The notes: generated from the sequence alone by a model not told the origin. A stretch of 64,000 bases of DNA from Cervus elaphus (GCF_910594005.1 NC_057848.1:50857616-50921615), one strand, 5' to 3'. Counted from the first letter of the stretch, positions 44,713 to 56,530 are shown. Made by a program: numbers and translations.

Positions 44713-44928
44713 TTATTTTGCTGACTGTATAGAGCTTCTCCATCTTTGACTGAAAAGAATATAATCAATCTGATTTCGGTGTTGACCATCTGTTGATGTC
44801 CATGTGTAGAGTCTTTTCTTGTGTTGTTGGAAGATCATGTTTGCTCTGACCAGTGCGTTCTCTTGGCAAAACTCTATTAGCCTTTGCCCTGCTTCATTCC
44901 CTACTCCAAGGCCAAATTTGCCTGTCAC
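44713..44928 (-). pseudogene. BovB endonuclease remnant, C-terminal part
   Basis: A 71-codon frame: TGKFGLGVGNEAGQRLIEFC, then KKRLYTWTSTDGQHRNQIDYIL with the conserved IDYI segment of the endonuclease fold. The catalytic SDHELL segment follows but in another frame or after a break. Confidence 0.9.
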
Positions 44929-45520
44929 TCCAGGTGTTTCTTGACTTCCTACTTTTGCATTCCAGTCCGCTGTAATGAAAAGGACATCTTTTTTTGGGTG
45001 TTAGTTCTAAAAGGTCTTGTAGGTCTACATAGAACCGTTCAACTTCAGCTTCTTCAGCATTACTGGTTGGGGCATAGTCTTGGATTACCTTGATATTGAA
45101 TGGTTTGCCTTGGAAACAAACAGAGATCATTCTGTCGTTTTTGAGATGGCATCCAAGTACTGCATTTCGGACTCTTTTGTTGACCATGATGGCTACTCCA
45201 TTTCTTCTAAGGAATTCCTGCCCACAGTAGTAGATATAATGGTCATCTGAGTTAAATTCACCCATTCCAGTCCATTTTAGTTCACTGATTCCTAGAATGT
45301 TGACATTCACTCTTGCCATCTCCTGTTTGGCCACTTCCAATTTGCCTTGATTCATGGACCTAACATTCCAGTTTCCTATGCAATATTGCTCTTTACAGCA
45401 TCGGACCTTGCTTCTATCACCAGTCACATCCATAACTGGGTATTGTTTTTGCCTTGGCTCCATCACTTTATTCTTTCTGGAGTTATTTCCTCCATTGATC
45501 TCCATTAGCATATTGGGCAC
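44894..45520 (-). pseudogene. BovB endonuclease remnant, N-terminal part (208 codons)
   Basis: Best-preserved endonuclease in the window. WNVRSMNQGKLEV has the metal-binding Asn at residue 52, and ISELKW has the catalytic Glu at residue 80. GMGEFNSDDHYIYYCGQEF and YAPTSNAEEAEVERFY follow. After ELTPKK (near 45000) an A-run indel shifts the frame, and the WNAKVG motif is lost from it. Not functional as it stands. Confidence 0.92.
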
Positions 45521-45650
45521 CTACCCACCTGGGGAGTTCCTCTTTCAGTATCCTATCATTTTGCCTTCTCATACTGTTCATGGGGTTCTCAAGGCAAGAA
45601 TACAGAAGAGGTTTGCTATTCCCTTCTCCAGTGGACCACATATGGAATAT

Positions 45651-46445
45651 ACTCAATATTATTTTCATGTCTTTGTATATTAATTATATAATTTCCATCA
45701 TTGATGAGACTGCTTCTATCAATTTTCTCTTTTTGGTGTTATATTTTCCTACTTCTTTTCATGCACTGCAACTTTTTTTTGAATATCTTATATTGTGATT
45801 TTGTTTTGCCACTGAGTACTGGAAATCATTGTATTCCAATAAATATAGTTTAGCATTCGTCTTGGACACCATTATGTTACTTGGAAATAGTTTCTACTTT
45901 GGGGATTTTACTTTGAGTTTATTAGTTAGGACCACAGAAACCTTTATCTAGTGTTAATTTTGTCTCCCTACTTAGAAAATACCCTTCTGAGTGTTATTTC
46001 TAACACCCCATATATTATGAGGTTTCCAACTTTGGCCTGTGGAAACAAGAACTATTCCCAAAGTGAGTTAACAGTATTATTTCCCTGGCTCTTTTTGGTT
46101 GTTTATTTGACCTCAGGTAGTTTCCTCATTTGCATGCACTAAAATAGTACTCAGCAGAAAAATTGAGGAAGATCATCTTATTTTATTCTGTCCTGTGAAC
46201 TTTAATTGTGTTAGTCTTCCCAGACTTGTGCCTCTATCTCCTCAACTCAAAGAGATTGCCAGGCTTTGTCTGGGTTCCTGATCCCTGCACTGAAACCTTT
46301 AAACTCTTTCTAGGCAGTAATCTGGGACAATTATAAGGCTCACCTTGTCTCCTTACCCTGTTTTTAGAAATTACTGTCCTGTTCTACTTGACCTGGAAAT
46401 TATTTTTTCATATATTTTTTTCTGAATTTTAAATTATTTTAGGTG
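45651..46445 (-). mobile_element. L1M LINE, upstream part
   Basis: Continues the L1M across the BovB: tcaatattattttcatgtc, then cttttcatgcactgcaact, tatgaggtttccaacttt, cctcaggtagtttcctcattt and caataatctgggacaatta-like blocks. Ends near ttaaattattttagg. Confidence 0.7.
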
Positions 46446-46502
46446 GGAAGGTAAGTCCAGTTCAATGTTGATCAGAAGTGAAATTGAGATATTTATTGTA
46501 AC

Positions 46503-47009
46503 TGTGGTAGGCAGAATAATTGCCCCCAAATATGCGCACATCCTAATCCTTAGTACCTGTGAATTTGCTAGGTTACATAGTAAAGGGGAATTAAGACTGC
46601 AGATGGAATTAATGTTGCTAATCCTTTGACCTTAAAACAGGATTATGGTAGTTTATCTGGATGGAACCAAATGAAGGGCATCCTTAAAAGTAGAAGAGGG
46701 AGGCAGAAGTATAGTTCAAAGTGATTTGATGTGAGAAGACCTCAACCCATGGTTGCTGGCTTTGAGGACAGGATAGAGGAAGATATTCTCAAGCCAAGGA
46801 ATGCAGAAAGCCTATAGCAGCTGGAAAAGAAAAATAAATGGATTTGCCCCTCAAGCCTCCAGAAAAGAATGCAGTATTGACAAAAACTTGATTTTAGCCC
46901 AGTAAGACCCATCTCAGAATTTTGAGGTACAGAATGATAAAATATTTGCACTGTTTTAATTCAACAAGTTTATTGCAATTTGCTTCAGCAACAATAGAAA
47001 ATTAATCTA
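46503..47009 (+). mobile_element. MLT1-type LTR
   Basis: Full-length MaLR LTR of the same subgroup as 35126: tgtggtaggcagaataattg, cacatcctaatccttagtacc, ttgctggctttgaggacagg, gccaaggaatgcagaaagcc, gattttagcccagtaagaccc and ttcaacaagtttattgcaat. No internal region. Confidence 0.85.
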
Positions 47010-47574
47010 TATAGGTGAGAAAATAAGACTTGAAAGTTTCATAGTTCAGAATTAGAGTTGGATCATATGCCAAGGTGAATTACATCAGGTCTTAGCAATT
47101 AGATTAAGCTACAAGAACTCAGAATCCAAGCAAGTAGTGTGAACAAGACTATCATCAAGAATAGAAATTTGATCTACACTAAAGAATTTTTGTTAGATTT
47201 CTCAATGTATTTTTTTGATGAGTGAAGGAATTTGATGACGATTACAGTTATTCAAGAGGGAAAAAAAGAGTGAAGGCACAAAGCTAGGTTAGAAACAATT
47301 GAGATAAATTCTGACAGTCCTGGTACAATGACTTTCAGGGTGTGTAAAAGTTAGTCTGTGGAAATGTTGCAAATGCACTGATAGTCAGACATACTATTGC
47401 AATTATGGTAATCTATAAATTATAATAAAATTTGGTAGTTTTAATTTAATATTTTTATTCTCAGTCATCATACATGATTTTCAGAACAGCAAAAAATATT
47501 TTACAAATTTGGGAAAGGGGAGAAATGGACACAAGTGTAATACTCTGCTTTAAAAAATGTTTATGTAATGTGCT
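47010..47574. other. unassigned sequence
   Basis: AT-rich, nothing recognised. Confidence 0.45.
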
Positions 47575-47585
47575 AACATTCACAG

Positions 47586-47946
47586 ATGCTTTTGAACTGT
47601 GGTACTGGAAAAGACTCATAAGAGTCCCTTGGACTGCAAGGAGATCCAACCAGTCAATATTAAAGGAAATCAGCCCTGAATATTCATTGGAAGTACTGAT
47701 GCTGATGCTCCAATACTTTGGCCACCTGATGCAAAGAACTGTCTCATTGGAAAATACCCTGATGCTGGGAAAGATTGAAGACAGGAGGAGAAGGGGACAA
47801 CAGAGAATGAGATGGTTGGATGGCATCACCGACTCGATGGACGTGAGTTTGAACAAGCTCCAGGAGTTGGTGATAGACAGGGAAAGCCTGGAGTGCCCCA
47901 GTCCATGAGTTTGCAAAGATTTGGACACAACTGAGCAATAGAACTG
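47586..47946 (+). mobile_element. BovB LINE, short 3' fragment
   Basis: 361 bp from the FELWYWKR codons to agaactg. Contains RRRRGQQRMRWLDGITDSMD in frame 47474-47908. Perfect 11-bp duplications aacattcacag at 47575-47585 and 47947-47957 show it inserted already 5'-truncated. Confidence 0.96.
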
Positions 47947-47957
47947 AACATTCACAG

Positions 47958-49372
47958 CTAGGACATCAGCTATCAGTTAAATATTCTATTCAGTTTATAT
48001 CAACCTAAGCATGATTGTTAACTAATGGATATTAATCTTATGGTTGCTAGAGGATTAAGAGATTGCCAGGGTAAATTATGACAACATCCATCTCAAAATA
48101 GAGAATTATTTTTCCAAGAATCATCAACTTGTTATAATAACTATTGCCAATGAAAATAAATCCTCAGTGGCACATAAGTAATGATTCTAATTATTGACTT
48201 TACACTTAGTGTTTCTGTTTCCTGTTCAGCCTTCAAACAAACTCTTGTTTGTCCCTCATTTATTGTCAGCATGCAAATGTGCCTCCATCTCAATGAATAG
48301 GATGGTAATTGTTAAAATGTAAGCCATTGTCTTATTAAACAGCAGTGTTCAGACTAATGCAAAATAAAATAGCCAGGCAATTAACCATTGTACCATACAA
48401 CAATACCTATAAAAACAATGAAAAGAAAATATATTCCACTATTAATAAAAAAATTTTCCTTTATCAGAAAACAGCAGGGAACTGATTTTACCTATCTATA
48501 CTAGTGTGTGGTTAATATGCAACTATGGAGATTGTAAGAATCTAGTTTTGAGAACAAAGTGGAGAAGATTTTACATGCTATGAATATGCATTTCAAAGTA
48601 CTTTGAGTTGATTTCCCAAGAAAAAACTGCATACTTTAAAAAATACTGTCAAGTCAATTTCAGTCAGAAGGGTTATTTATGATTAGACAATTGAATCTTT
48701 CATTGAACGATTGAATTTCCTCCCAATATAATAATACATGTTTTTTTAGCTTATTTAATAATCTCAGCTTTATTGAACACACAGCCATTCAAAGTAGCCC
48801 ATTCCAATCCTACACAGCTCTAATTGATAAATATTTCTTCTTTAGGGGGACACTGTTTATGGCCCTGGCTACTTATCTCTGATGGCACTCATGGAGTCCT
48901 TCAAATATGTGAAGTCAGCAAAATGTGCACCCCACCAAAAGACTCTTATTTCTAGACAAATATGACCAGGTTTTTCAAACGTGCATAAATAAAAATTATT
49001 GATATAACTGTAGCACTTTATATGTATCTCTAATAAATTTGACTTGTGTTCTAGTCTATGAAGACATATTTTTTGGTTTTAACATACTTAGTCTTTTTCT
49101 CATTCTAATGTTATACACAAATTATAACTGAATGCTATCAATATTCTCACTTGTAGAAGTTATAAGTTATTAATAGGAGAGATGTCTGTGGCATTGGTGA
49201 ATGCACTCTAGGTTGACAGGGAATCAGAAATTAGCACTGTCCCGGTGAGTTAGAGATCCTAACATTATTATCAGTTAGCCTAGACAGTTTCATCTTTTCC
49301 AGAAGGACACATTGAGACTCTCATGAAATACAGACATACTATGTCTATTGCTATATTTCCCTGATGTATTAG
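47958..49372. other. unassigned AT-rich stretch
   Basis: About 1.4 kb with no recognised element and no frame worth naming. Confidence 0.5.
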
Positions 49373-49381
49373 TCTAGTAAC

Positions 49382-49881
49382 CTACTCAGCCATAAAAAGG
49401 AACACATTTGAGTCAGTTCTAATGAGGTGGATGAACCTAGAACCTATTATACAGAGTGAAGTAAGTCAGAAAAAGAACGATAAATATCGTATTCTAATGC
49501 ATATATATGGAATCTAGAAAAACGGTACTGAAAAATTTACTCACAGGGCAGCAATGGAGAAACAAACATAGAGAATAGACTTGTGGACATGTGGAGAGGG
49601 GAGGAGAGGGTGAGATGTATGGAAAGAGTAACATGGAAACTTACATTACCATATGTAAAATAGATAGCCAAAGGAAATTTGCTGGATGGCTAAGGAAACT
49701 CAAACAGGGGCTCTGTATCAACCAAGGGGGTGGGATGGGAAGGGACATGTGAGGGAAGTTCAGAAGTGAGGAGATATAGGTATACCTATGGCTGATTCAT
49801 GTTGAGGTTTGACAGAAAACAACAAAATTCTATATAGCAATTATCCTTAAATAAAAGGTAAATTAATTAAAAAACCAAATG
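49382..49881 (+). mobile_element. bovine-type L1 3' end
   Basis: Sense ruminant L1: ctactcagccataaaaagga, then gtcagttctaatgaggtgga, attatacagagtgaagtaag, atatggaatctagaaaaacgg and gtatacctatggctgattcatg. It ends in an A-rich stretch at 49860-49876. Probable 9-bp duplications gatgtatta at 49373-49381 and 49882-49890. Confidence 0.88.
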
Positions 49882-49890
49882 GATGTATTA

Positions 49891-50430
49891 ATTAGTGGTC
49901 ATTAGTATAAATTCATAATTGTTAACAACTTACTTAATGATTGATTTTACAATTTTACTGAAATCAAGAGACGTCATCAAAATGCTCTTTTCTCTAATGA
50001 AAAATAAGGACCATGTTTTTCCATATTCAGCCTTCCAATCCTTTTGATATTCTTCACGATGATGAAAAAATTGCCGGCAGATTTGGTGATGTAATTATTA
50101 AACTTGTTCACAACTTTCTTCAGTAATTTATTTGGATGAGGAGAGTAACCAGGTACTCTCTTATAGTCTGACATATCATTAGATGCAGTTTTCCATTACC
50201 ATTGCTGATTACATATTTTCTGATCTGAATCTAATTCATTTTGCCTGAGAAGATAGAAACATAGCAGGAACTGAGCATTTGCGCTTTTCTTCATTATACA
50301 TGAATATCACATTCTTTTCCTAAAGTATCAGACTCTTCCTTTTCTTGTTATTTATTTGTCTCTTTGGTTTTGGTTTAAACATTATATCAAATCTCATTTA
50401 GATGAGATTTATCACTTTGTTCAGTAAAGT
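49891..50430. other. unassigned AT-rich sequence
   Basis: Nothing recognised. Frame 49977-50174 (65 codons) has no known motif. Confidence 0.45.
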
Positions 50431-51015
50431 TCAATTCAGTTCAGTCACTCAGTAATGTCCGACTCTTTGTGACCCCATGAATCGCAGCATGCCAGGCCCC
50501 CTGTTCATCACCAACTCCCAGAGTTTACCCAAACTCATGTCCATCGAGTCAGTGATGCCATCCAGCCATCTCATCCTCTGTCGTTCCCTTCTCCTCCTGC
50601 CCTCAATCCCTCCCAGCATCAAGGTCTTTTCCAACAAGTCAATTCTTGGCATGAGGTGGCCAAAGCATTGGAGTTTCAGCTTCAGCATCAGTCCTTCCAA
50701 TGAACATCCAGAACTGATCTCCTTTAGGATGGTCTGGTTGGATTCCTTGCAGTCCAAGGGACTCTCAAGAGTCTTCTCCAACACCACAGTTTAAAAGCAT
50801 CAATTCTTCAGCGCTCAGCTTTCTTCACAGTCCAACTCTCACATCCATACATGACCACTGGAAAAACCATAGCCTTGACTAGACGAACCTTTGTTGACAA
50901 AGTAATCTCTCTGCTTTCTAATATGCTATCTAGGTTGGTCATAACTTTCCTTCCAAGGAGTAAGTGTCTTTTAATTTCATGGCTGCAATCACCATCTGCA
51001 GTGATTTTGGAATCT
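50431..51015 (-). mobile_element. BovB LINE, 5'-truncated
   Basis: Minus strand, 3' end caattcagttcagtcactc at the left, break at gcagtgattttgga on the right (the GSKITADG codons). Frames 50449-50787 and 50808-51026 hold C-terminal RT pieces. No clear target duplication was found. Confidence 0.94.
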
Positions 51016-51089
51016 GCCAATTTCATCCTTATAATAGCATTCTTATTTTATAGCAACAATTTTGGAAATATTTGAATTACAAAAATGAA

Positions 51090-52023
51090 TTTACACACAA
51101 ATCTTATACCTTTCACAAAATGGATCACAGAACTAAATGGAAAACTCAAAACTATAAAACTCTAGAGTATAACAGTAGAAAATCTAGGTGATCTTGGATT
51201 TGGTGGTCACATTTTAGACACAATATCCAAAGGATGCTCTATTGATAAAAAGGCTAGTTTGAGCTTCATTTAAATTAAAAACTTCTGCCCTATGAAGAAC
51301 ACTGTTAGGATAAAAAGACAAGACACAGAGGAGAGAGCATTTGCAAAACACATGTAAGATAAAGGAGTTGCACTCAAAATATACCAAAAAATAATCCTAA
51401 AACTTAACAATAAGAAAACAAACAACTCATTTAGAAATGGGCAAAGATCTAAACAGACCCCTCAACAAATAAGATATACGGATGGAAAATAAGCATGTCT
51501 AAAGATATTCGACATCATAGTACATCAAGTAACTTAAAATTAAAATGACAATTAGATACCACTACAAACCACTGGAATGGCTAAAATCCCAAACATTGAC
51601 AATACCAAATACTGTCTAGAATGTGGAACAATGATATTCATTCACTACTGATGGGAATGCAAAATAGTAATCTACTTTAGAAGACATTTTGGCAGGTTTA
51701 AAGCAAAGCTAAATATACTCATACCATTTGATCCAGCAGTTGTACTATTTGGTATTTATCCAAATGAGTTGAAAACTTGTATCCACACAAAAACATGCAC
51801 ACAAATGCTTATAGCAGCTTTACTTACATTTGTAAAAACTTGAAAGCAACCAATGTGTCCTTCAATAGGTGTATGGATAAACACACTGTTATAAGTCCAG
51901 ACAATGAGATAATACTCAGTGCTAAAAAGAAATGAGCTATCAAGCCATGAAAAGATATGGTGGAACCTTAATGCTTATTACTAGTAAAAGAAGGCAATTT
52001 GAAAAGGCTATATATTGTGTGAC
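51090..52023 (+). mobile_element. L1M LINE, ORF2 3' part
   Basis: Sense L1 ORF2, heavily mutated: ggtgatcttggatttggtgg, then aacttctgccctatgaagaac, gaaatgggcaaagatctaaac, actgatgggaatgcaaaatag, atttgatccagcagttgtac and gtatggataaacacac. A BovB tail inserts at 52024. Confidence 0.8.
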
Positions 52024-52171
52024 GGATGGTTTGATGGCATCACTGACTCAATGAACATGAGTTTGAGCAAACTACAGGAGATGGTGAAGGACAGGGAAAA
52101 CCTGGCATTCTGCAGCCCATGGGGTCGCAAAGAGTCAGACATGACTGAGCCACTGAACAACAACAGCATTC
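52024..52171 (+). mobile_element. BovB tail insert inside L1M
   Basis: 148 bp consisting only of the last BovB segment: gatggcatcactgactcaatg, then gagatggtgaaggacaggg and cgcaaagagtcagacatgac, ending gaacaacaacagc (an older tail type). 8-bp duplications tgtgtgac at 52016-52023 and 52172-52179. Confidence 0.88.
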
Positions 52172-52435
52172 TGTGTGACTTCAACTATATGACATTCTGG
52201 GAAAGGCAAAACTAAGGAGAAGTAATAAGATCAGGGATTGCCTGAGGTTGAAGGTAGGGTGAGAGGGAGGGATGAATCATTTGAAAGATTTTTTAAGGTA
52301 CTGAAAATATCCAATATGATATTGCACTGGTGCATATATCTAAGTATGTATTTTTTTATACTTATAGAATGTATAGCACAAAATAGTAAATCCTAATGTA
52401 ATCTATGGACTAATAGCTTATGATGAACAATATTG
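52172..52435 (+). mobile_element. L1M LINE, 3' part continued
   Basis: Continues the L1M: caactatatgacattctggg, then aaggcaaaactaaggagaag and gatcagggattgcctgagg, fading into 3' UTR. Confidence 0.75.
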
Positions 52436-52438
52436 GAT

Positions 52439-52932
52439 TTGTGATCTCCGAAGAAGATTTAGCTTTGCGATCAGGGACCAGGCTTGATTACTCAGAGCTT
52501 TTGTGTGGCAGAAGTTTTATTACAGTGAAAATGGACAGAGAAAGCTTCTGAGATAGACATCATAAGTCTTATCAAGGCCTTAAATACTTTTACCAGACCC
52601 ACTCCCACAACATACATCTTAAATTAACAAGATTAGAACTAACAATAGAAAGGTCTTACCAGACCCACTCCCACAATGTATGTCTTAAGATGACAAGACT
52701 TTTGGCAACAACCCAGCCAATGAAAAGCCATGAAGTATTTGTTTACTACAGCCCTCCACACTTCCCTTTCCTCTCTATAACAGAGTTATCCTTATCTTTC
52801 CCTGGTCATGGAGGGTCTCAAAGGTGGCTCACCATGATTGCAGACCTCAAATTGCAATTCTCAGCTGATCAAATATAAACCCCTTTTTTTTGCTAGAGAA
52901 ATAACTAGCAGTTTGTTTGTTTTAGGTCAACG
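52439..52932 (+). mobile_element. endogenous retrovirus LTR
   Basis: About 0.5-kb LTR starting tgtgatctccgaagaag and ending tttgttttaggtcaac. The region taccagacccactcccaca occurs twice, at 52591 and 52657, a 66-bp internal tandem repeat. A tctctataacag word near 52771 could be its TATA-like site. Family not named with certainty; I recall similar LTRs in cattle. Confidence 0.65.
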
Positions 52933-53870
52933 TTTTAGTGGCCAGTGCAGGCACCAGAGAAGACTTTCAGTTGCTCCAGAGCTGATGAGCAAACAGATGG
53001 ATGGTACCGACAACTGAACCCACTGTTGCTCACTGCTTTTCTCACTAACCCTGGAGTTTGAAGGCATACCTTTTTTCTGGATTTGAGTCTCCCCTTTTGC
53101 CTTTGAAGCTGTCCAGGCTTTATTCATCATCTATTTTAAGGTTTCATGTTTCTGGTTAAGGCTGTGTTCTGTATGCAAGTGCTTGTTTGGCACTTTATTC
53201 TAATTTTGAAATCAGATCGTTTCAACTGAAACTGGCTGAAAAGCCTTTCACCCATTCTTTCAGGAAAAGGGGTTGTTTCACTGAAACTGCCAGTTCAGCC
53301 ATGAGTCCATTTCTGTGGAAGAGGAGCTGTTCTTAGCAAACTGGCTGAGAAGCCTGCTGCCTGACTCCTCCAGGACCAAACTGTTCCCCTTAGAACTGGC
53401 TAGTATTAAGTCTGCAGGGTATTTGAGTTACAAGCTATTCAAATAGAGCTGTTTGAGCTATAAGCTTTTTAAGCTGTTTGAATATTGCTATTTTACTCTA
53501 GAGAAAAAAAATCTCTGAGAAATGGGATCCCAGATATCTAAACATTTTGAGGGCCCTCTCTTATAGGGACTCAAGTCAAATTTAAGTTTGAACACCGTAG
53601 ACTTTCCTCATGCACATTTCTAACTGAATGAACAGACCTACCCATAGCTAATTTAGAATATGGTCATTATGAAAAACTTTTGAAATTCCCAAACTCAATT
53701 TTCTTAAAATTGAATTGGATCACTATAGCTCTAACATTTCCAGAAATGAGTGATAAGCTGATTTTGATTAGTACTTTGAGGCTTCCAAATGTTACTGGTA
53801 GCTTCTCTGCAAAGTTTCTGCAGAGAAATCAACTGATAGCCTTATGGCGATCCCCTTGTATATGATCCTT
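52933..53870 (+). mobile_element. retroviral leader and start of gag remnant, truncated
   Basis: Sequence right after the LTR holds a putative primer-binding site (52939-52955; tRNA not assigned) and a leader of about 0.6 kb. An ATG-GGA start near 53523 would give the Met-Gly beginning usual for a myristoylated Gag. The frame closes within a few dozen codons and no pol or env follows, because an L1 begins at about 53925. Inactive relic. Confidence 0.5.
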
Positions 53871-53924
53871 CATATACTATATCAATCTTTATATACTGTA
53901 TGATTCTGTATATACTGCCTTCAG

Positions 53925-54356
53925 AATTCTCCTTTTATCTTTAATTTTGACATTTTAATTATCATATGTCTTAGTGCGGTTCTCTTTGAGCTCACTTTGG
54001 GACTTTTTGCTCCCTGTACCTGGATATCTGTTTCCTTTTCAGGTTTTGAAAATTTTCAGGCATAACTTCCTCAAATAATTTTTGATTCCCCTTTCTTTCT
54101 TTTCATTCTGGAACTCCTGTAATGTGAATGTTGGAATGCTTAAGGTTATCCTAGAGAATTCTTAAATTATGTTCTTTTTTTAAATTTATTTTTATTTACA
54201 ATGTTCTCATTGAATGATTTCCATTATTTTACATTCCAGATCACTTATTCATTCTCCTGTATCACTAAGTCTGATATGCATTTATTCTTTTAAAATTCTA
54301 GCTATTGAATGATTCACTTCTCATTGGGTCTTTTGTATATTTTCTAGTCCCTTTTT
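53925..54356 (-). mobile_element. L1M LINE fragment
   Basis: Antisense old L1: ttgacattttaattatcata, then gtcttagtgcggttctctttg, gtacctggatatctgtttcc, ctggaactcctgtaatgtg and atgcttaaggttatcctag. Interrupted by Bov-A2 and resumes at 54545. Confidence 0.7.
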
Positions 54357-54543
54357 GGGGCTTCCCTGCTAACTCAGCTGGTAAAACATCCATCTGCAAT
54401 GCAGGAGACCCTGGTTCAATTCCTGGGTCAGGAATATCCACTGGTGAAGGGTAGGCTACCCACTCCAGTATTCTTGGGCTTCCCTGGTGGCTTGGCTGGC
54501 AAAGAATCCACCTTCAATACAGGAAACCACTTTCACTGTTCAC
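54357..54543 (+). mobile_element. Bov-A2 SINE, shortened second unit
   Basis: Plus strand. First head ggggcttccctgctaactcag with B-box region ggttcaattcc, junction ccactccagtattcttgggc, then a second head cttccctggtggcttggc. The second unit jumps from aggaaacc to ctttcactgttcac, so about 100 bp of it is missing. Confidence 0.85.
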
Positions 54544-54990
54544 ATAAATTGTTTTTCTTAATTAAGATAACATTTTTATTACCAATATTTTGAATCCTTA
54601 CCTAGTACACTGCTTATTTCTGTTTAAATTATTTTTTCAGGGTTTTCTCTGTTGCTTTTTAAGTTGAGGGTAGTTCTTCTGCCTTTTTATTTTGCTTAAC
54701 TTTCTCTTCCTCTATGAATTTAAGTTAAACAAGTACCTACTGAAATTCTGAGGTGGTGTTCTTAAATGCAGGAGTGTTTCTATATTATACAGTCTGCATA
54801 TTCCTAATACCTTTTTTTGGAGATATGGATTTGATGTGGACACAATTCACTATTTCCTCCGTGTGCACTGGTAGCTATCACCTTGGTAAGGGATGAACCT
54901 GAAGATGGAGGAGCTAGAATTTGCACCAACTATGAGGTGGGATTTTCTCTCTGCTCAATAGCCAACTGTCCTGTGAGGGGCATATTCTGC
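54544..54990 (-). mobile_element. L1M LINE fragment, continued, borders unclear
   Basis: AT-rich then mixed sequence (for example ttcagggttttctctgttgc) that fits continuation of the antisense L1. The right limit cannot be fixed. Confidence 0.4.
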
Positions 54991-55029
54991 TCCCATATTG
55001 CTGGAGGAGAAACCCTGAGGGTCAATGTG

Positions 55030-55184
55030 CTTCCTGTTTAGGTACCCACATCTCTGCTCAAACACAGCCTCTGGTGAAAGTCTCTTGTTCTCCCTCACTT
55101 GCCAATGAGGGACTTACAGATGATTCACTATACTTGCAGAGGCTAAATCATAATTCTCTGCTGATCCTGAATAAGCCCATTTTG
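55030..55184 (+). mobile_element. second, weakly related LTR end, left of BovB
   Basis: About 100 bp align, diverged, with the 3' part of the LTR at 52439: caatgagggacttacagatg, ttgcagaggctaaatc and attctctgctgatc parallel catggagggtctcaaagg, ttgcagacctcaaat and attctcagctgatc. The last 12 bases are the BovB target duplication. Confidence 0.5.
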
Positions 55185-56177
55185 TTCAATTGCTAAATTG
55201 TGTCTGATTCTTTGTGACCCCATGGACTGAAACACGCCAGGCTTCCCTGTCCTTTGCCATCTCCCAGAGTTTGCTCAAACTCATGTCCATTGAGTCAGTG
55301 ATGGCATCCAACCATCTTGTCCTCTGTTGTCCCCTTCTCCTCTTGCCTTCAATCTTTCTCAGTATCAGGGTCTTTTCTAATGAGTTGGCTGTTAGCATCA
55401 GGTGGCCAAAATTTTGGAGCTTCAGCATCAGTCTTTCCAATGAATATTCAGGGTTGATTGACTGGTTGAATCTCCTTGCACTCTAAAGGACTCTCAAGAG
55501 TCTTCTCCAGCACTACAATTTAAAAGCATCAATTCTTTGATGCTCAGCCTTCTTTATGGCCCAACTCTCACAACCATACATGGCTACCGGAAAAACCATA
55601 GCTGTGACTATACGGACTTTGTTAGCAAAGTGATGTCTCTGCTTTTTAATACAGGTTTGTCATAGTTTTCCTTCCAAAGAGTAAGTGTCTTTTCATTTCA
55701 TGGTTGCACTCACCATCCACAGGGATTTTGGAGCCCAAGAAAATAAAATCTGTCACTGCTTCTACTTTTTCCCCTTCTTTTTGTCATGAAGTGATGGAAC
55801 TGATTGCTATGATCTTAGGTTTTTGAATGCTGGATTTTAAGCCAGCTTTTTCACCCTCATCAAGAGACTCTTTAGTTCCTCTTCATTTTTGCCATTAGAA
55901 TGGTATTATATGAATATCTGAGGTTATTGATATTTCTCCAGGCAATCTTGATTCTATCTTGTGATTCATCTAGCCTGGCATTTTGCATGATGTAATCTAC
56001 ATAGAGGTTAAATAAGCAGGGTGACAATATACAGCCTTGTCATACTCCTTGCCCAGTTGTGACCCAGTCAGTAGCTCCATGTCTGATTCTGTTGATTCTT
56101 GATTCACATACAGGTGGATCAGGAGACAGGTAAGGTGGTTTGGTATTCTCATCTCTTTAAGAATTTTCCAGTTTGCA
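55185..56177 (-). mobile_element. BovB LINE, 5'-truncated, inside LTR end
   Basis: Minus strand. A diverged copy from ttcaattgctaaattgtgtc to gaattttccagtttgc. Duplications aagcccattttg (55173-55184) and aaacccattttg (56178-56189) differ at one base. The remnants are strongly decayed: the YADD codons and flanking segments hold indels. Confidence 0.92.
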
Positions 56178-56189
56178 AAACCCATTTTG

Positions 56190-56290
56190 CTGGTAGCCTA
56201 TTTGTTTTAGGTCAACAGGAAGTGTACTGGAACTCTATATTCTCTGCAGACTTAAAACTGCTCTGGAGAATTAAGCATATTAACTATAAA
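56190..56290 (+). mobile_element. second LTR end and leader, right of BovB
   Basis: tatttgttttaggtcaaca repeats the LTR end at 52917-52932. The following cagacttaaaactgctctgg parallels agactttcagttgctccaga at 52960-52980, so similarity passes the LTR end into the leader. Confidence 0.5.
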
Positions 56291-56519
56291 CAAATGTAAG
56301 AATTGATATGGTACTTTCTGACATTCGCATTAACAATTTTGTCCTTAAATAAATGAATAAATGGGCAGTCATTAATTTCCTCTCCTTTCATTTACTGTCC
56401 CTAGAGTTTCTCATCATAATACTCTGCAATTATTAAAATAAAAACAGAATTTCAGGGCACCAAATAAATCTGTTTCATGTATATAACTTTGAATGTATTC
56501 ACACTTTTAAAAAATTGCT
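56291..56519. other. unassigned sequence
   Basis: AT-rich, nothing recognised. Confidence 0.4.
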
Positions 56520-56530
56520 TTGATTTTTGT

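Larger units (their letters stand above)
42570..45637 (-). mobile_element. BovB LINE, longest uninverted copy
   Basis: About 3.07 kb on the minus strand, from the 3' end cagtcagtcagttcagtcac to the 5' leader around ttcccttctccagtggacc. Perfect 13-bp duplications acatatggaatat at 42557-42569 and 45638-45650. Only the far 5' UTR is missing. The ORF is whole in extent but shifts frame at least four times. Confidence 0.97.

Noticed and set aside
52933..53870. complete provirus
   Set aside because: Only LTR, leader and the first part of gag are seen. No pol, env or matching 3' LTR follows before the L1.
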